Positions 9,586-17,196 of a DNA stretch of 59,865 nt are shown piece by piece. Positions within the stretch are counted from its first letter, which is position 1. Each line of letters begins with the position of its first letter. The notes below the pieces were generated by a model. That model saw nothing but the letters and a program-made list of their open reading frames with translations. It had not been told where the DNA came from and did no database searches. Origin of the DNA: Clostridiales bacterium (GTDB lineage: Bacteria > Bacillota > Clostridia > Oscillospirales > Oscillospiraceae). Location of the stretch: positions 1-59,865 of the forward strand of contig JALFXH010000126.1 of assembly GCA_022786965.1 (NCBI GenBank). The letters are read 5' to 3'. A program made the translations under genes and the position numbers.

Positions 9586-10387
9586 GGCAGATTGCCTCCG
9601 TCATTTTCACCGCCCGGGCGTTGGCCTGCACGTCATGAACCCGCACGAACATACAGCCCGCCATGGCCGCCATGACGCTGGTGGCCACGGTGCCCTCCAC
9701 CCGCTGGTCAGAGGGCAGATTCAGGGTCAGGCCGATCATGCTCTTGCGGCTGGTGCCCAGCAGTACCGGCAGGTCAAAGGCGGAAATCAGCTCCGGCAGA
9801 CGGCGCACGCATTCCAGATTGTTGGAAAGGCTCTTGGCAAAGCCCACGCCGGGGTCCAGAATGATGGTGTCCCGGGCAATTCCGGCATCCTCCGCAATGG
9901 CCAGGGTTTCCCGCAGGTCGTCCAGCATATCCGGGAAGAAGGTTTTGTAATCCTGATTTTTGCGGTTGTGCATCAGGCAGCTGGGCACGCCGGCCTCGGC
10001 GATGGCCCTGGCCATGTTCGGATCGTATTTGAGACCCCAGATGTCGTTGATCAGGTCCGCGCCGGCGGCGATTCCCGCTTTGGCAACGGCACTTTTGTAG
10101 GTGTCCAGACTGATGGGCACGTCGAACCGAGCCTTGATGGCCTCGATCATGGGCACCACCCGGTCGATTTCCTCCTGATCGGGAATCAGGGTGTAGCCGG
10201 GGCGGGTGGATTCGCCACCCACGTCCACGATATCCATGCCCTCCGCCAGCATATCCTCCACATGGCGCAGGGCAGCGTCCATATGATTCCATCTGCCGCC
10301 GTCGGAGAAGGAATCCGGGGTCACGTTGAGAATGCCCATGATGTAGGTTTTTCCGCTGGTAACGAACTCTTTATTTCCGATTCTCAT
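9575..10387 (-). CDS. folP: Dihydropteroate synthase
   Basis: 270 residues, normal size for this TIM-barrel enzyme. Motif 1 MGILNVTPDSFSDGG (residues 17-31), motif DIVDVGGESTRPG, the NDIWGLKYDP block and DPGVGFAKSLSNN are all present. It joins p-aminobenzoate to hydroxymethyl-dihydropterin diphosphate and is the sulfonamide target. It lies 12 bases after the HD-domain gene and overlaps folBK. Confidence 0.96.
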   Translation of the reverse strand: MRIGNKEFVTSGKTYIMGILNVTPDSFSDGGRWNHMDAALRHVEDMLAEGMDIVDVGGESTRPGYTLIPDQEEIDRVVPMIEAIKARFDVPISLDTYKSAVAKAGIAAGADLINDIWGLKYDPNMARAIAEAGVPSCLMHNRKNQDYKTFFPDMLDDLRETLAIAEDAGIARDTIILDPGVGFAKSLSNNLECVRRLPELISAFDLPVLLGTSRKSMIGLTLNLPSDQRVEGTVATSVMAAMAGCMFVRVHDVQANARAVKMTEAICHGE

Positions 10388-10399
10388 ATAATTTGCTCC

Positions 10400-10879
10400 T
10401 TATCGGGTGATTTCCCAATTTTTCTTTTCTTGGGGCCAGTTGCATTTGTTTTTTGCGGCACATACCCAGCAGGGGCGGCTTTTTTTGTCCGCCCAGTAGA
10501 GGAGTTGGCCCAGCATATTTTCCCCGCCATCCCCGCGATGGCACGCGATGGCGTTTTGAATCTGTGCGATTTCGTTCGCTGAAAATCCGGCTTCAGGCAG
10601 AATCCGGGCCGCCAGGTCGGCGCTGGCCTGATGGTGGGGGATTCCTTCCCCCATCTGTTCCACCCGGCCCAGATCGTGAAGCAGCGCCGCGGCGTAAACC
10701 ACCTCCCGATTCAGAGGAAGCTGCCGCTCCAGCGCGGCAATCCACATCAACCGGGCAACATCCATGAGATGACTCAGGTCATGGCGGCAGAAAATCCGGG
10801 TCTGCTCCAGTACCTCCAGTCGGGCCAGATGCTCCGCGAACACCGGGTGACGAGCAATCGCGTTGACTCTCTCCATCAT
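10400..10879 (-). CDS. HD-domain hydrolase in the folate operon
   Basis: 159 residues. HD superfamily metal-binding residues are seen in order: H in [14 protein letters not shown], the HD pair in [10 protein letters not shown], and H in [12 protein letters not shown] and ACHRGD. The C-terminus carries [12 protein letters not shown], a CxxC plus third Cys that could bind metal. It overlaps folE by 4 bases and precedes folP, so it is co-expressed with folate synthesis. The pathway needs an enzyme to dephosphorylate dihydroneopterin triphosphate between FolE and FolB, and no Nudix enzyme is in this operon, so this protein is a candidate for that step (inference). Confidence 0.8.
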   Translation of the reverse strand: MMERVNAIARHPVFAEHLARLEVLEQTRIFCRHDLSHLMDVARLMWIAALERQLPLNREVVYAAALLHDLGRVEQMGEGIPHHQASADLAARILPEAGFSANEIAQIQNAIACHRGDGGENMLGQLLYWADKKSRPCWVCAAKNKCNWPQEKKNWEITR

Positions 10880-11433
10880 TTGCCCAGAAGCTGGAAGAAC
10901 TGGTTCTGCATGGCAATATCTGTCTTAAAGCAGCCCAGCATGGCGGTGGTGACGGTCTGGGTGCCGGGCTTTTTGATGCCCCGCATGGTCATGCACATAT
11001 GCTCCGCTTCGATCATGACCATCACGCCCTGAGGGTGCAGCGCGTCCATAATGGCGGAGGCGATCTGATGGGTCAGCTGCTCCTGAAGCTGAGGCCGGCG
11101 GGCGAAGACCTCCACCGTCCGGGCTAGCTTGCTCAGGCCTACTACCTCGCCGTTGGGGAGGTAGGCAATGTGAACCTTGCCGTAGAAGGGCAGAAAATGG
11201 TGCTCACAGACGGAATAGAAGGTGATATCCTTCTCCATCACCAGATTGTTGGCATCCACGGCAAACCGTTTTTTCAGAGGCTCCGCCGCGGTCTGCTCCA
11301 ACCCGCCGAACAGCTCGAAACACATTCTCCCGATGCGGTCGGGGGTCTCCACCAGACCGGGCCGGTTGGGGTCCTCGCCGATGGCTTCCAGGAACAGTCT
11401 GACGGCCTGTTCCACTTTTTCCTTGTCAATCAA
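10876..11433 (-). CDS. folE: GTP cyclohydrolase I
   Basis: 185 residues from a TTG start ([11 protein letters not shown]) placed after the site AAAAGGAG; the frame stays open upstream but through the terminator hairpin, so the longer ATG version is unlikely. Motifs: [14 protein letters not shown], the zinc and active-site region [40 protein letters not shown], and a second zinc Cys in [11 protein letters not shown]. It converts GTP to dihydroneopterin triphosphate, the first step of the pathway. It is first in the operon folE-HD-folP-folBK-folC and is controlled by the THF riboswitch leader. Confidence 0.95.
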   Translation of the reverse strand: MIDKEKVEQAVRLFLEAIGEDPNRPGLVETPDRIGRMCFELFGGLEQTAAEPLKKRFAVDANNLVMEKDITFYSVCEHHFLPFYGKVHIAYLPNGEVVGLSKLARTVEVFARRPQLQEQLTHQIASAIMDALHPQGVMVMIEAEHMCMTMRGIKKPGTQTVTTAMLGCFKTDIAMQNQFFQLLGK

Positions 11434-11473
11434 AGTGATACACTCCTTTTGGTAAATTACAGAGCCCGGAATC

Positions 11474-11504
11474 AAAAACTCCCCGGCGCGAAGCGTCGGG
11501 GAGT
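11474..11504 (-). terminator. Leader terminator upstream of folE
   Basis: On the minus strand ACTCCCCGACG pairs with CGCCGGGGAGT and is followed by TTTTTG, 41 bases before the folE TTG. It sits between the riboswitch and the gene, so it is the likely expression platform. Confidence 0.85.
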
Positions 11505-11537
11505 GTATGACAGATTTTGATTGACTCGTGGGAAAGG

Positions 11538-11599
11538 CAGCAACAACCGGGCGCACTGCCCGCAGCCGAAGCCTTCGCCCGACCGAGTATCGTTGCTAC
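11538..11599 (-). ncRNA. Structured leader stem between riboswitch and terminator
   Basis: On the minus strand GTAGCAAC pairs with GTTGCTGC, and the inner CGGGCG pairs with CGCCCG around a GGCTTCGGCT hairpin. It does not resemble a second aptamer that I recognise. It separates the aptamer from the terminator by over 100 nt, which is unusually long. Confidence 0.5.
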
Positions 11600-11622
11600 A
11601 TAAAGGAATGCATCCTATATGG

Positions 11623-11716
11623 GCAGCGGGTGCGGCGACCCCATCGTGGATAAAATCCTTCGTCCTCCGGGCAAACTCCCCGTCCCGGTGGCACTTAACG
11701 CGGGGCCTCCTACTCT
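11623..11716 (-). promoter_or_regulatory. Tetrahydrofolate (THF) riboswitch
   Basis: Read on the minus strand, the segment carries the THF-aptamer landmarks in order: GAGTAG, CGCGTTAAGTG, a P3 stem (CCGGG with CCCGG) enclosing GACGGGGAGTT, then GGACGAAG, a GGATTTTATCC hairpin, and a closing strand GGGGTCGCC that pairs with GGCCCC, ending in ACCCGCT. It precedes folE, the first gene of the folate operon, and a terminator lies downstream. THF binding is expected to favour termination. Class assignment rests on recalled consensus. Confidence 0.75.
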
Positions 11717-11727
11717 GTTACCAGCAT

Positions 11728-11756
11728 ACTATACCTGATTTTTCAACAAATGTAAA
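11728..11756 (-). promoter_or_regulatory. Promoter of the folate operon
   Basis: Minus-strand -35 TTTACA and -10 TATAGT with a 17-nt spacer, just upstream of the riboswitch aptamer. Confidence 0.75.
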
Positions 11757-11891
11757 CGTATTTTATTCGTTTTCTGAATCAGAAATCAGATTTTGGCATT
11801 TTGCATAATTTTGGAAGTCAGATTTGGACGCTATCAACGAATACCGACAACACACCGCCCATCCGGAAGAGCGGACAGGCGGTGTGATTGC

Positions 11892-12197
11892 TTACAGCAG
11901 AGAGAGAATCGCGTCCTTGGGCCGGGCGCCAACCACCCGGTTCACTACCTGACCGTTTTTCAGTACCACCAGCGTGGGGATGCTCATGACCTGAAACTGA
12001 GCTGCCAGCTCCATTTCCTCGTCCACGTTGACCTTACCCACCAGAATATCCTGCCGTTCCTGGGCAATCTCATCCACAATGGGGCTGACCATCCGGCAGG
12101 GGCCGCACCAGGGCGCCCAGAAGTCCAGCAGGACCTCCCGATCGGCGTTCAGAACCAGCTCCGGATAGTTTCCTTTCGTAATCTTCGTAACAGACAT
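11892..12197 (-). CDS. trxA: Thioredoxin
   Basis: 101 residues, standard size. The redox site WAPWCGPC is near residue 28 and the cis-Pro loop MSIPTLVVLKNG is near residue 70. The start at MSVTKITKGN follows AAGGAGG; an upstream ATG at 12239 is not used. It reduces disulfides in cytosolic proteins with thioredoxin reductase, which is not in this window. It is a single gene; an inverted repeat at about 11850-11886 (ACACCGCC with GGCGGTGT) follows it and may act as a terminator, though without a clear U-run. Confidence 0.95.
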   Translation of the reverse strand: MSVTKITKGNYPELVLNADREVLLDFWAPWCGPCRMVSPIVDEIAQERQDILVGKVNVDEEMELAAQFQVMSIPTLVVLKNGQVVNRVVGARPKDAILSLL

Positions 12198-12277
12198 GGT
12201 GTTGTCCTCCTTATCATTAGTGTACCCTGATGATACCACCGTCAGTCCATGTTTTCCGTGATGAAATCACATTGGCT

Positions 12278-12306
12278 TTGACTTTTCCTTACGAATTTGC
12301 TAGAAT
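12278..12306 (+). promoter_or_regulatory. Promoter of the SpoU methyltransferase gene
   Basis: -35 TTGACT and -10 TAGAAT with a 17-nt spacer, 28 bases before the GTG start at 12335. Confidence 0.75.
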
Positions 12307-12334
12307 AAGGAAAATTTTTGATCGAGGTGAAGAT

Positions 12335-13147
12335 GTGGCGAACATTGTTGAAATCACGGATTTTTCTGATCCTTCGCTGGACGTGTACGCCCGGCTGACG
12401 GAGGCGCAGCTGCTGAACCGCTTTGAACCGGCAAAAGGGATGTTCATTGCCGAAAGCCCCAAGGTCATTCACCGGGCGCTGGACGGGGGCTGCCAGCCGG
12501 TATCGTTGCTGATGGAGCGAAAGGACATCGATGGCTCCGCACGGGAGATTATCGCCCGCTGCCCGGATATCCCTGTTTTCACGGCGGATGAAGAGGTGTT
12601 GTGCAATCTGACCGGCTACCATCTGACCCGTGGGGTTCTGTGTGCCATGCGCAGACCGAACTTGCCGGGCATGGAGGAGATTTGCCGGGGTGCCAGCCGC
12701 GTCGTGATTCTGGAGAACGTCCAGAATCCTACCAATGTGGGGGCCATATTCCGCTCCGCCGCGGCTCTCGGCATGGATGCGGTGCTGCTGACCCCTGGGT
12801 GCAGCAATCCCCTGTATCGTCGCAGCGCCCGGGTGAGCATGGGCACGGTGTTCCAGATCCCCTGGGCCTACACGGGGGATTGGCCAGGGGAGGGAATGGC
12901 CCAACTGAAAGCCTTGGGCTTCAAAACCGCCGCCCTGGCCCTCAGCGACAACTCCGTGTCCATTGACGATCCCCAATTGATGGGGGAGGAAAGGCTGGCC
13001 CTGCTTCTGGGCAGCGAGGGCGACGGCCTGACGGACACCACCATCGCAAGCTGCGACTATACCGTAAAAATCCCCATGTATCACGGGGTGGACTCTTTGA
13101 ATGTGGCGGCTGCCAGCGCCGTGGCCTTCTGGCAGCTGAGAAAATGA
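12335..13147 (+). CDS. TrmH/SpoU family RNA 2'-O-methyltransferase
   Basis: 270 residues from a GTG start (VANIVEITDFSDPSLDVYARLTEAQLLN) preceded by GAGGTGA; the in-frame ATG at 12230 lies upstream of the promoter. The SPOUT motifs are present: ILENVQNPTNVGAIFRSAAALGMDAV (motif 1), LLLGSEGDGL (motif 2) and IPMYHGVDSLNVAAASAVAF (motif 3, knot). It transfers methyl from SAM to ribose of rRNA or tRNA; the substrate cannot be told from sequence. The N-terminal domain is of the substrate-binding type. A GNAT gene follows immediately. Confidence 0.92.
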   Translation: MANIVEITDFSDPSLDVYARLTEAQLLNRFEPAKGMFIAESPKVIHRALDGGCQPVSLLMERKDIDGSAREIIARCPDIPVFTADEEVLCNLTGYHLTRGVLCAMRRPNLPGMEEICRGASRVVILENVQNPTNVGAIFRSAAALGMDAVLLTPGCSNPLYRRSARVSMGTVFQIPWAYTGDWPGEGMAQLKALGFKTAALALSDNSVSIDDPQLMGEERLALLLGSEGDGLTDTTIASCDYTVKIPMYHGVDSLNVAAASAVAFWQLRK

Positions 13148-13157
13148 GGTGAAAAAT

Positions 13158-13715
13158 ATGGAATTCAAGCGGAAAACCATGCGACTCAAGGACGGCAGGG
13201 AAGCGGTCATCCGCGGCGCCCAGCCGTCGGATGCCGCCGAAATGGCGGCTTTTATGAAGACCACCGCCGGAGAAACGGAGTTCCTGCTGCGCTATCCGGA
13301 GGAATGTACCATGACCGAGGCGGCAGAGTCGGTGTTTCTGGATGACGTTCTGAACAGCCCCGATCAGGTGATGCCCTGCTGCTTTGTGGAGGGAAAACTG
13401 GCCGGAAACGCCATGCTGACCATGAACAACCGGATCAAGACCCGGCACAGGGGGTCCGTTGCCATCGGCCTGAAGAAAGAATACTGGGGCCTGGGCATTG
13501 GCACGGCTCTGTTCCAGGAAATCATTGCCATTGCGAAAGACCGGGGCCTGGACCATCTGGAACTGGATTACATCGAGGGCAATGACCGCGCCCGGCGGCT
13601 CTACGAAAAGATGGGCTTTGTGGAGGTGGCCCGGGTGCCGGATGTGTACCGTCTGAAGGACGGCAGCTTCCGCCAAAGCATTCTGATGATGAAAAAGCTG
13701 TCAGGGAACCTCTGA
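13158..13715 (+). CDS. GNAT family N-acetyltransferase
   Basis: 185 residues. The acetyl-CoA binding motif is KKEYWGLGIGTALFQEIIAIAKD, and the C-terminal part LELDYIEGNDRARRLYEKMGF is typical of GNATs. Substrate unknown. The ATG at 13158 is used with GAGGTGA, which overlaps the stop of the preceding methyltransferase gene, so the two are co-translated. The last four codons and the stop (SGNL then TGA) lie inside the left arm of the palindromic repeat at 13704, so the repeat appears to have set the C-terminus. Confidence 0.9.
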   Translation: MEFKRKTMRLKDGREAVIRGAQPSDAAEMAAFMKTTAGETEFLLRYPEECTMTEAAESVFLDDVLNSPDQVMPCCFVEGKLAGNAMLTMNNRIKTRHRGSVAIGLKKEYWGLGIGTALFQEIIAIAKDRGLDHLELDYIEGNDRARRLYEKMGFVEVARVPDVYRLKDGSFRQSILMMKKLSGNL

Positions 13716-13867
13716 ACAAATCGCCTGCGGCTGATCAGCGGATCTTTTGCTCCATCGGTGCGGTTCGCAAAACAGGAAATACATACAGTATTCCTCTGTT
13801 TTTCGAACCTTCCGATGAATCAAAATCTCTCGCTGTCAGCTCTTGCCGATTTATTCAGAGCTTCCTG
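13704..13867. repeat. Long imperfect palindrome (MITE-like)
   Basis: About 164 bp that folds back almost end to end. GGAACCTCTGAACAAATCG on the left matches CGATTTATTCAGAGCTTCC on the right; inner parts pair too (GCTGATCAGCG with CGCTGTCAGC; GGTTCG with CGAACC; ACAGGAAATAC with GTATTCCTCTGT). No coding potential. It fills the gap between the GNAT and deacylase genes and overlaps the GNAT stop codon. Confidence 0.75.
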
Positions 13868-13888
13868 AGAATAAGGAGAAAAAGAGAT

Positions 13889-14431
13889 ATGGAATTGCAA
13901 AACGGCCGCCCCGCCGATTGGGCGCAGCGGCTCCCCAAGGAAATCCGCTGCTACGACCTGCTGGACCGTCTGGGCGTAGCCTATCAGCGGATTGATCACG
14001 AGCCTGCCATGACCATGGAGGCCTGCGAGGAAATCGACCGGACCCTGAACGCGGTGATCTGCAAGAATCTGCTGCTGTGCAACCGTCAGAAGACCCGATT
14101 CTTCCTGCTGATGCTGCCGGGAGAGAAGCACTTTAAGACCAGTGTGCTGTCCAAGGAAATCGGCTCCTCCCGGTTAAGCTTCGCCACTGCTGAGGATATG
14201 GAGGCCCTGCTGGACATTACCCCCGGTTCCGTCAGCGTGCTGGGTCTCATGAACGACCACGAGCACAAAGTGGAGCTGCTGATGGACGCGGAGGTGGTGA
14301 AGGGAGAATACTTCGGCTGCCACCCCTGCATCAACACCTCCTCCCTGCGGCTGAAAATGTCGGATTTATTGGAAAAAATCCTGCCCGCCATGGAGCACAG
14401 CCCCCGGCTTGTCACCCTGGCGGAGGAGTAA
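13889..14431 (+). CDS. YbaK/ProX-type prolyl-tRNA deacylase
   Basis: 180 residues. The family features are an N-terminal region (LLDRLGVAYQRIDHEPAMTMEAC), a central CKNLLLCNRQKTRFFLLMLPGEK with the conserved Lys, and GSVSVLGLMNDHEHKVELLMDAEV followed by GCHPCINTSSLRL. This is the free-standing YbaK-domain group related to ProX/PrdX, which hydrolyses mischarged aminoacyl-tRNA such as Ala-tRNA-Pro. The start has AAGGAG upstream. It stands alone between a repeat and a terminator; substrate specificity is inferred from family. Confidence 0.85.
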   Translation: MELQNGRPADWAQRLPKEIRCYDLLDRLGVAYQRIDHEPAMTMEACEEIDRTLNAVICKNLLLCNRQKTRFFLLMLPGEKHFKTSVLSKEIGSSRLSFATAEDMEALLDITPGSVSVLGLMNDHEHKVELLMDAEVVKGEYFGCHPCINTSSLRLKMSDLLEKILPAMEHSPRLVTLAEE

Positions 14432-14438
14432 AGGAAAA

Positions 14439-14476
14439 GCATTGCGCCCAACTGTACGGACGCAATGCTTCTTTTT
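14439..14476. terminator. Bidirectional intrinsic terminator
   Basis: AGCATTGCG pairs with CGCAATGCT, followed by TTCTTTTTT. It lies between the convergent deacylase and oxidoreductase genes. Confidence 0.85.
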
Positions 14477-15447
14477 TACTGTTCCTGAGGATACACAACG
14501 CCCCAGCTTTTGCGCAGGCTGTCCATCAGCTCCATGACCTCGATGGTATCACAGTGGGGCATGGAGTCGGCTTCCAGCTTGCCTTCACCGATGCAGCGGG
14601 CGGCTTCCCGGAATTCATACTCATAGCCGTTGACCTGCTCCGGCACGTCATACCGGGCCAGCAGCCGGTCCTGCGTGTCAAAGACCTGAATGGACTGGGG
14701 ATTGTTGATGTTCTCCACCACCAGATAACCCTTGTCGCCGTGGACGATGCCCATGCGGTCGGAGCGGCAGTAGACACTGTGGGTCAGCACCGCCATGCGC
14801 CCATCCCGGTAGTGGAGGGTAATGGTTTCCATGCCGTCCACGCCGGTATCCATTTTCGCAACGCTGGACTCCACCCGGACAATGTCGTGCCCAAAGTGCA
14901 TCAGAGCGAAGTTCAGACCGTAAACGCCGATGTCCAGCAGTGCGCCGCCGGCCAGGGCCGGGTCGTAGATCCGCCGCACACCGGAGATGACATAGGACAG
15001 GTTGGCAGTCAGGGTGTTGGGTTTGCCGATGACTCCGCTGTCCAGAAGATCCTGGATCATTTTCCGGGAAGGCATATACCGGGTCCAGATGGCCTCCGCC
15101 ACATACAGTCCCCGCGCCCTGGCCGCGGCGAAGACATCCTTCGCTTGCTGGGCGTTCAGGGTGAAGGCCTTTTCACAGATTACGTTTTTCCCGTGTTCCA
15201 GACAGAGCATCATGTGCCCGTAGTGATGGGAATGGGGCGTGGCCACATAGACCAGCTCCACTTCCGGGTCGGACAGCAGAGCTTCGTAGCTGCCATAGGC
15301 TTTGGCGAAGCCAAATTCCCGGGCAAAAGCTTCCGCTTTCGCAAGCTCCCGGGAGGCAACCGCGCAGCATTCAATCTCAGGCAGCGCCACCAGCGCCGGA
15401 GCCACCTTCCGGGAAATGTTGCCCGCGCCAAGAATTCCGATTTTCAT
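14476..15447 (-). CDS. Gfo/Idh/MocA family oxidoreductase
   Basis: 323 residues. The N-terminal Rossmann fold starts KIGILGAGNIS, and the family's catalytic-lysine motif is CEKAFTLN (EKP-like, with Ala in place of Pro) near residue 95. The C-terminal alpha/beta domain includes GVYGLNFALMHFGH. It is an NAD(P)-dependent dehydrogenase probably acting on a sugar or cyclitol; substrate unknown. The start at MKIGILG is chosen because it is at the true N-terminus of the fold and follows AAAGGGTGG; the frame runs upstream to 15534 without support. It stands as a single gene. Confidence 0.9.
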   Translation of the reverse strand: MKIGILGAGNISRKVAPALVALPEIECCAVASRELAKAEAFAREFGFAKAYGSYEALLSDPEVELVYVATPHSHHYGHMMLCLEHGKNVICEKAFTLNAQQAKDVFAAARARGLYVAEAIWTRYMPSRKMIQDLLDSGVIGKPNTLTANLSYVISGVRRIYDPALAGGALLDIGVYGLNFALMHFGHDIVRVESSVAKMDTGVDGMETITLHYRDGRMAVLTHSVYCRSDRMGIVHGDKGYLVVENINNPQSIQVFDTQDRLLARYDVPEQVNGYEYEFREAARCIGEGKLEADSMPHCDTIEVMELMDSLRKSWGVVYPQEQ

Positions 15448-15555
15448 AGAGGACCACCCTTTCTCATTTTTTCCTATCTTACCATATTCCTGCAAAGGAT
15501 GCAATTCCGTCGGAACAAAAAATGGCAGGCACAAATCGTGCCTGCCAAACGCGGT

Positions 15556-16776
15556 TTAACCATAGCAGAAGATATGTCCGCCAATTTGGCCCCATACCCG
15601 GTCATTTTCCGGGTAGGTAGCGAAATACATCACATTCATGGGCAGAACATTGGGCCCGGACAAAGCCGCGTCGATGGCCTCGTATTGGGCCTGCCAGGCC
15701 TCCGCTTCGTCCAGAAAGGGGGTGGTTCGGAACTGCCCCTCTCCGTAAATGACCTGCTCCAGAGTGCTGCCGAATTTGCCGGACACCAGCCGGTTGAGGG
15801 CCACCTCAGCAACGGCCTGCTGGCCCTCCGGGGATTCGCCCCGGGCTTCCAGCCAGATGAGCTTTGCCAGCAGCTGCTGCTCCTCCCAGGTCAGCTCAAT
15901 ACCGTAGCGGGGATCAGCCTCGGGCTTTTCCTCGGTGTAAATGAAAGGAACCCCCGGCATACCCCGAACGCTGAAAATCCAGCCGCCGCTGTAGCCAAGC
16001 ATCAGATCCCTCTCTTCAAATCCCTCCACAAAGCCCCGCTTTAGATCCCACTTTCCGTAGTTGGGCGGGTAGGAGTCGTAGACCATGATCTTTCCGGTTT
16101 CCTCATTGATGCCGGTGAGCACGATGAAGTGCTGGGTCTCCGTAAAAATCGACATATGGTCCATGAGAAGAACGGCCACATCGCCATTTTTTATGGCGGC
16201 GAAGACATCACGGACGGTGTCCGCCTTACGGATGGGGAGCTTCAGCTGCTCGGCGCCGTATTCAAAGCGCTGGACGTTGTTCTCACCGTAGCCTCCAAAG
16301 TATCCTGCCAGCTCGTCCGGGTAGTAGGCATGTCCGGTCAGGTAGGAAGCCACCATGGCCAGGGATGTAATACCGCAGCCGCTGGTGGCAATGGTACCGC
16401 TACCGTAGCGCTTGTTGGGATAGTCCAACTGGGAGTACAGGGGAAATTCATGGGTATAGACCTCCGTCCAGTCAAAGCGGTCGGCCTGCGCTCCCGTTTC
16501 GGCAGGCTCCGTCTCCGCCGGCGTTGTCTCCTCAACCGGCGCCTCCTCCGGCATTGTCTCCTCATCCGGTGTTTCCGGCGGCACGGCATCAACCGGTGCC
16601 TCCGGGTCCTCCGATTCGGACGTTTTCTCCAGAGGAGCTCCCATGTCATAGGCAGCGCCCATGGCGGCAGATTCATCCAGAACGGAAGCGTCATCCGCGG
16701 CACGGGCAGGCGCTACGGCGGTTATCATCAGAGCCAGGGCGGTGAGCAGTCCACAAAGTAGCCGTACGGAACGCAT
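15556..16776 (-). CDS. Secreted C39-like peptidase / SleB-type cell wall hydrolase fusion
   Basis: 406 residues. A signal peptide (residues 1-26, cut near ARA-AD) is followed by a Pro/Glu/Thr-rich linker (about 50-97). Residues 105-270 are a C39-like papain-fold peptidase with Cys134 in TSGCGITSLAMVASYLTG and His216 in TQHFIVLTG. Residues 298-406 resemble the SleB/CwlJ hydrolase domain, with the glutamate in IWLEARGESPEGQQAVAEVALNR, and end in ENDRVWGQIGGHIFCYG. So it is exported and probably acts on peptidoglycan or bound peptides. No spore-specific partner such as YpeB is nearby. The start follows AAAGGAGAG. Confidence 0.85.
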   Translation of the reverse strand: MRSVRLLCGLLTALALMITAVAPARAADDASVLDESAAMGAAYDMGAPLEKTSESEDPEAPVDAVPPETPDEETMPEEAPVEETTPAETEPAETGAQADRFDWTEVYTHEFPLYSQLDYPNKRYGSGTIATSGCGITSLAMVASYLTGHAYYPDELAGYFGGYGENNVQRFEYGAEQLKLPIRKADTVRDVFAAIKNGDVAVLLMDHMSIFTETQHFIVLTGINEETGKIMVYDSYPPNYGKWDLKRGFVEGFEERDLMLGYSGGWIFSVRGMPGVPFIYTEEKPEADPRYGIELTWEEQQLLAKLIWLEARGESPEGQQAVAEVALNRLVSGKFGSTLEQVIYGEGQFRTTPFLDEAEAWQAQYEAIDAALSGPNVLPMNVMYFATYPENDRVWGQIGGHIFCYG

Positions 16777-16941
16777 CAGGGAAATCTCTCCTTTCTCAAC
16801 AAAATTTCTGGAGCCATTATATCACAGAGTTCTAGAAAAGGACATAGGCTTTTTGTAAAAAATTTTAATTAAATTTTCGTTGTAAAATGACACGCTTTTA
16901 TAGCATAGAAACAAAAGCAAAACAAAATGACGAAATAGAAA

Positions 16942-16966
16942 AAAGCCACCCCAAATGGGTGGCTTT
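16942..16966 (-). terminator. Terminator of tRNA-Asp
   Basis: On the minus strand AAAGCCACCC pairs with GGGTGGCTTT and is followed by a T-run, directly after the tRNA 3' end. The rest of the 420-base gap between 16776 and 17196 holds the tRNA and two divergent promoters. Confidence 0.85.
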
Positions 16967-16969
16967 CCA

Positions 16970-17046
16970 TGGCGACCCGGAACGGACTCGAACCGTCGAC
17001 CTCCAGCGTGACAGGCTGGCGTGCTAACCGACTGCACCACCGGGCC
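16970..17046 (-). tRNA. tRNA-Asp (GTC)
   Basis: 77 nt including an encoded CCA. The acceptor GGCCCGG pairs with CCGGGTC, the anticodon loop is CTGTCAC with anticodon GTC, the T-arm has GGTTCGAGTCC, and the D-loop has the usual AGTCGGTTAG. A single tRNA transcription unit with its own promoter and terminator. Confidence 0.97.
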
Positions 17047-17058
17047 AGAACTGGAAGG

Positions 17059-17087
17059 ATTATAGCATGAATTTCAGGTTTTGTAAA
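17059..17087 (-). promoter_or_regulatory. Promoter of tRNA-Asp
   Basis: Minus-strand -35 TTTACA and -10 TATAAT, 17-nt spacer, 12 bases before the tRNA 5' end. Confidence 0.8.
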
Positions 17088-17136
17088 GATGTATTTTTGA
17101 AAAGCGTAAAGAATCCGGAAAAGATCGGGCTCCCTG

Positions 17137-17165
17137 TTGAAAATGGGGAATCGTTTGTGTATAAT
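17137..17165 (+). promoter_or_regulatory. Promoter of the second GtrII-like gene
   Basis: -35 TTGAAA and -10 TATAAT with a 17-nt spacer, 31 bases before the ATG at 17197. Confidence 0.75.
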
Positions 17166-17196
17166 AGTGGAAATTCTGCACCTTGGGGGAAGCAAA

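Noticed and set aside
11434-11556. ATG-started longer FolE
   Set aside because: It would translate the terminator hairpin; the TTG with AAAAGGAG gives the normal FolE N-terminus.
11538-11599. Second THF aptamer in tandem
   Set aside because: It lacks GAGTAG and CGTTAAGTG; only a plain long stem is visible.
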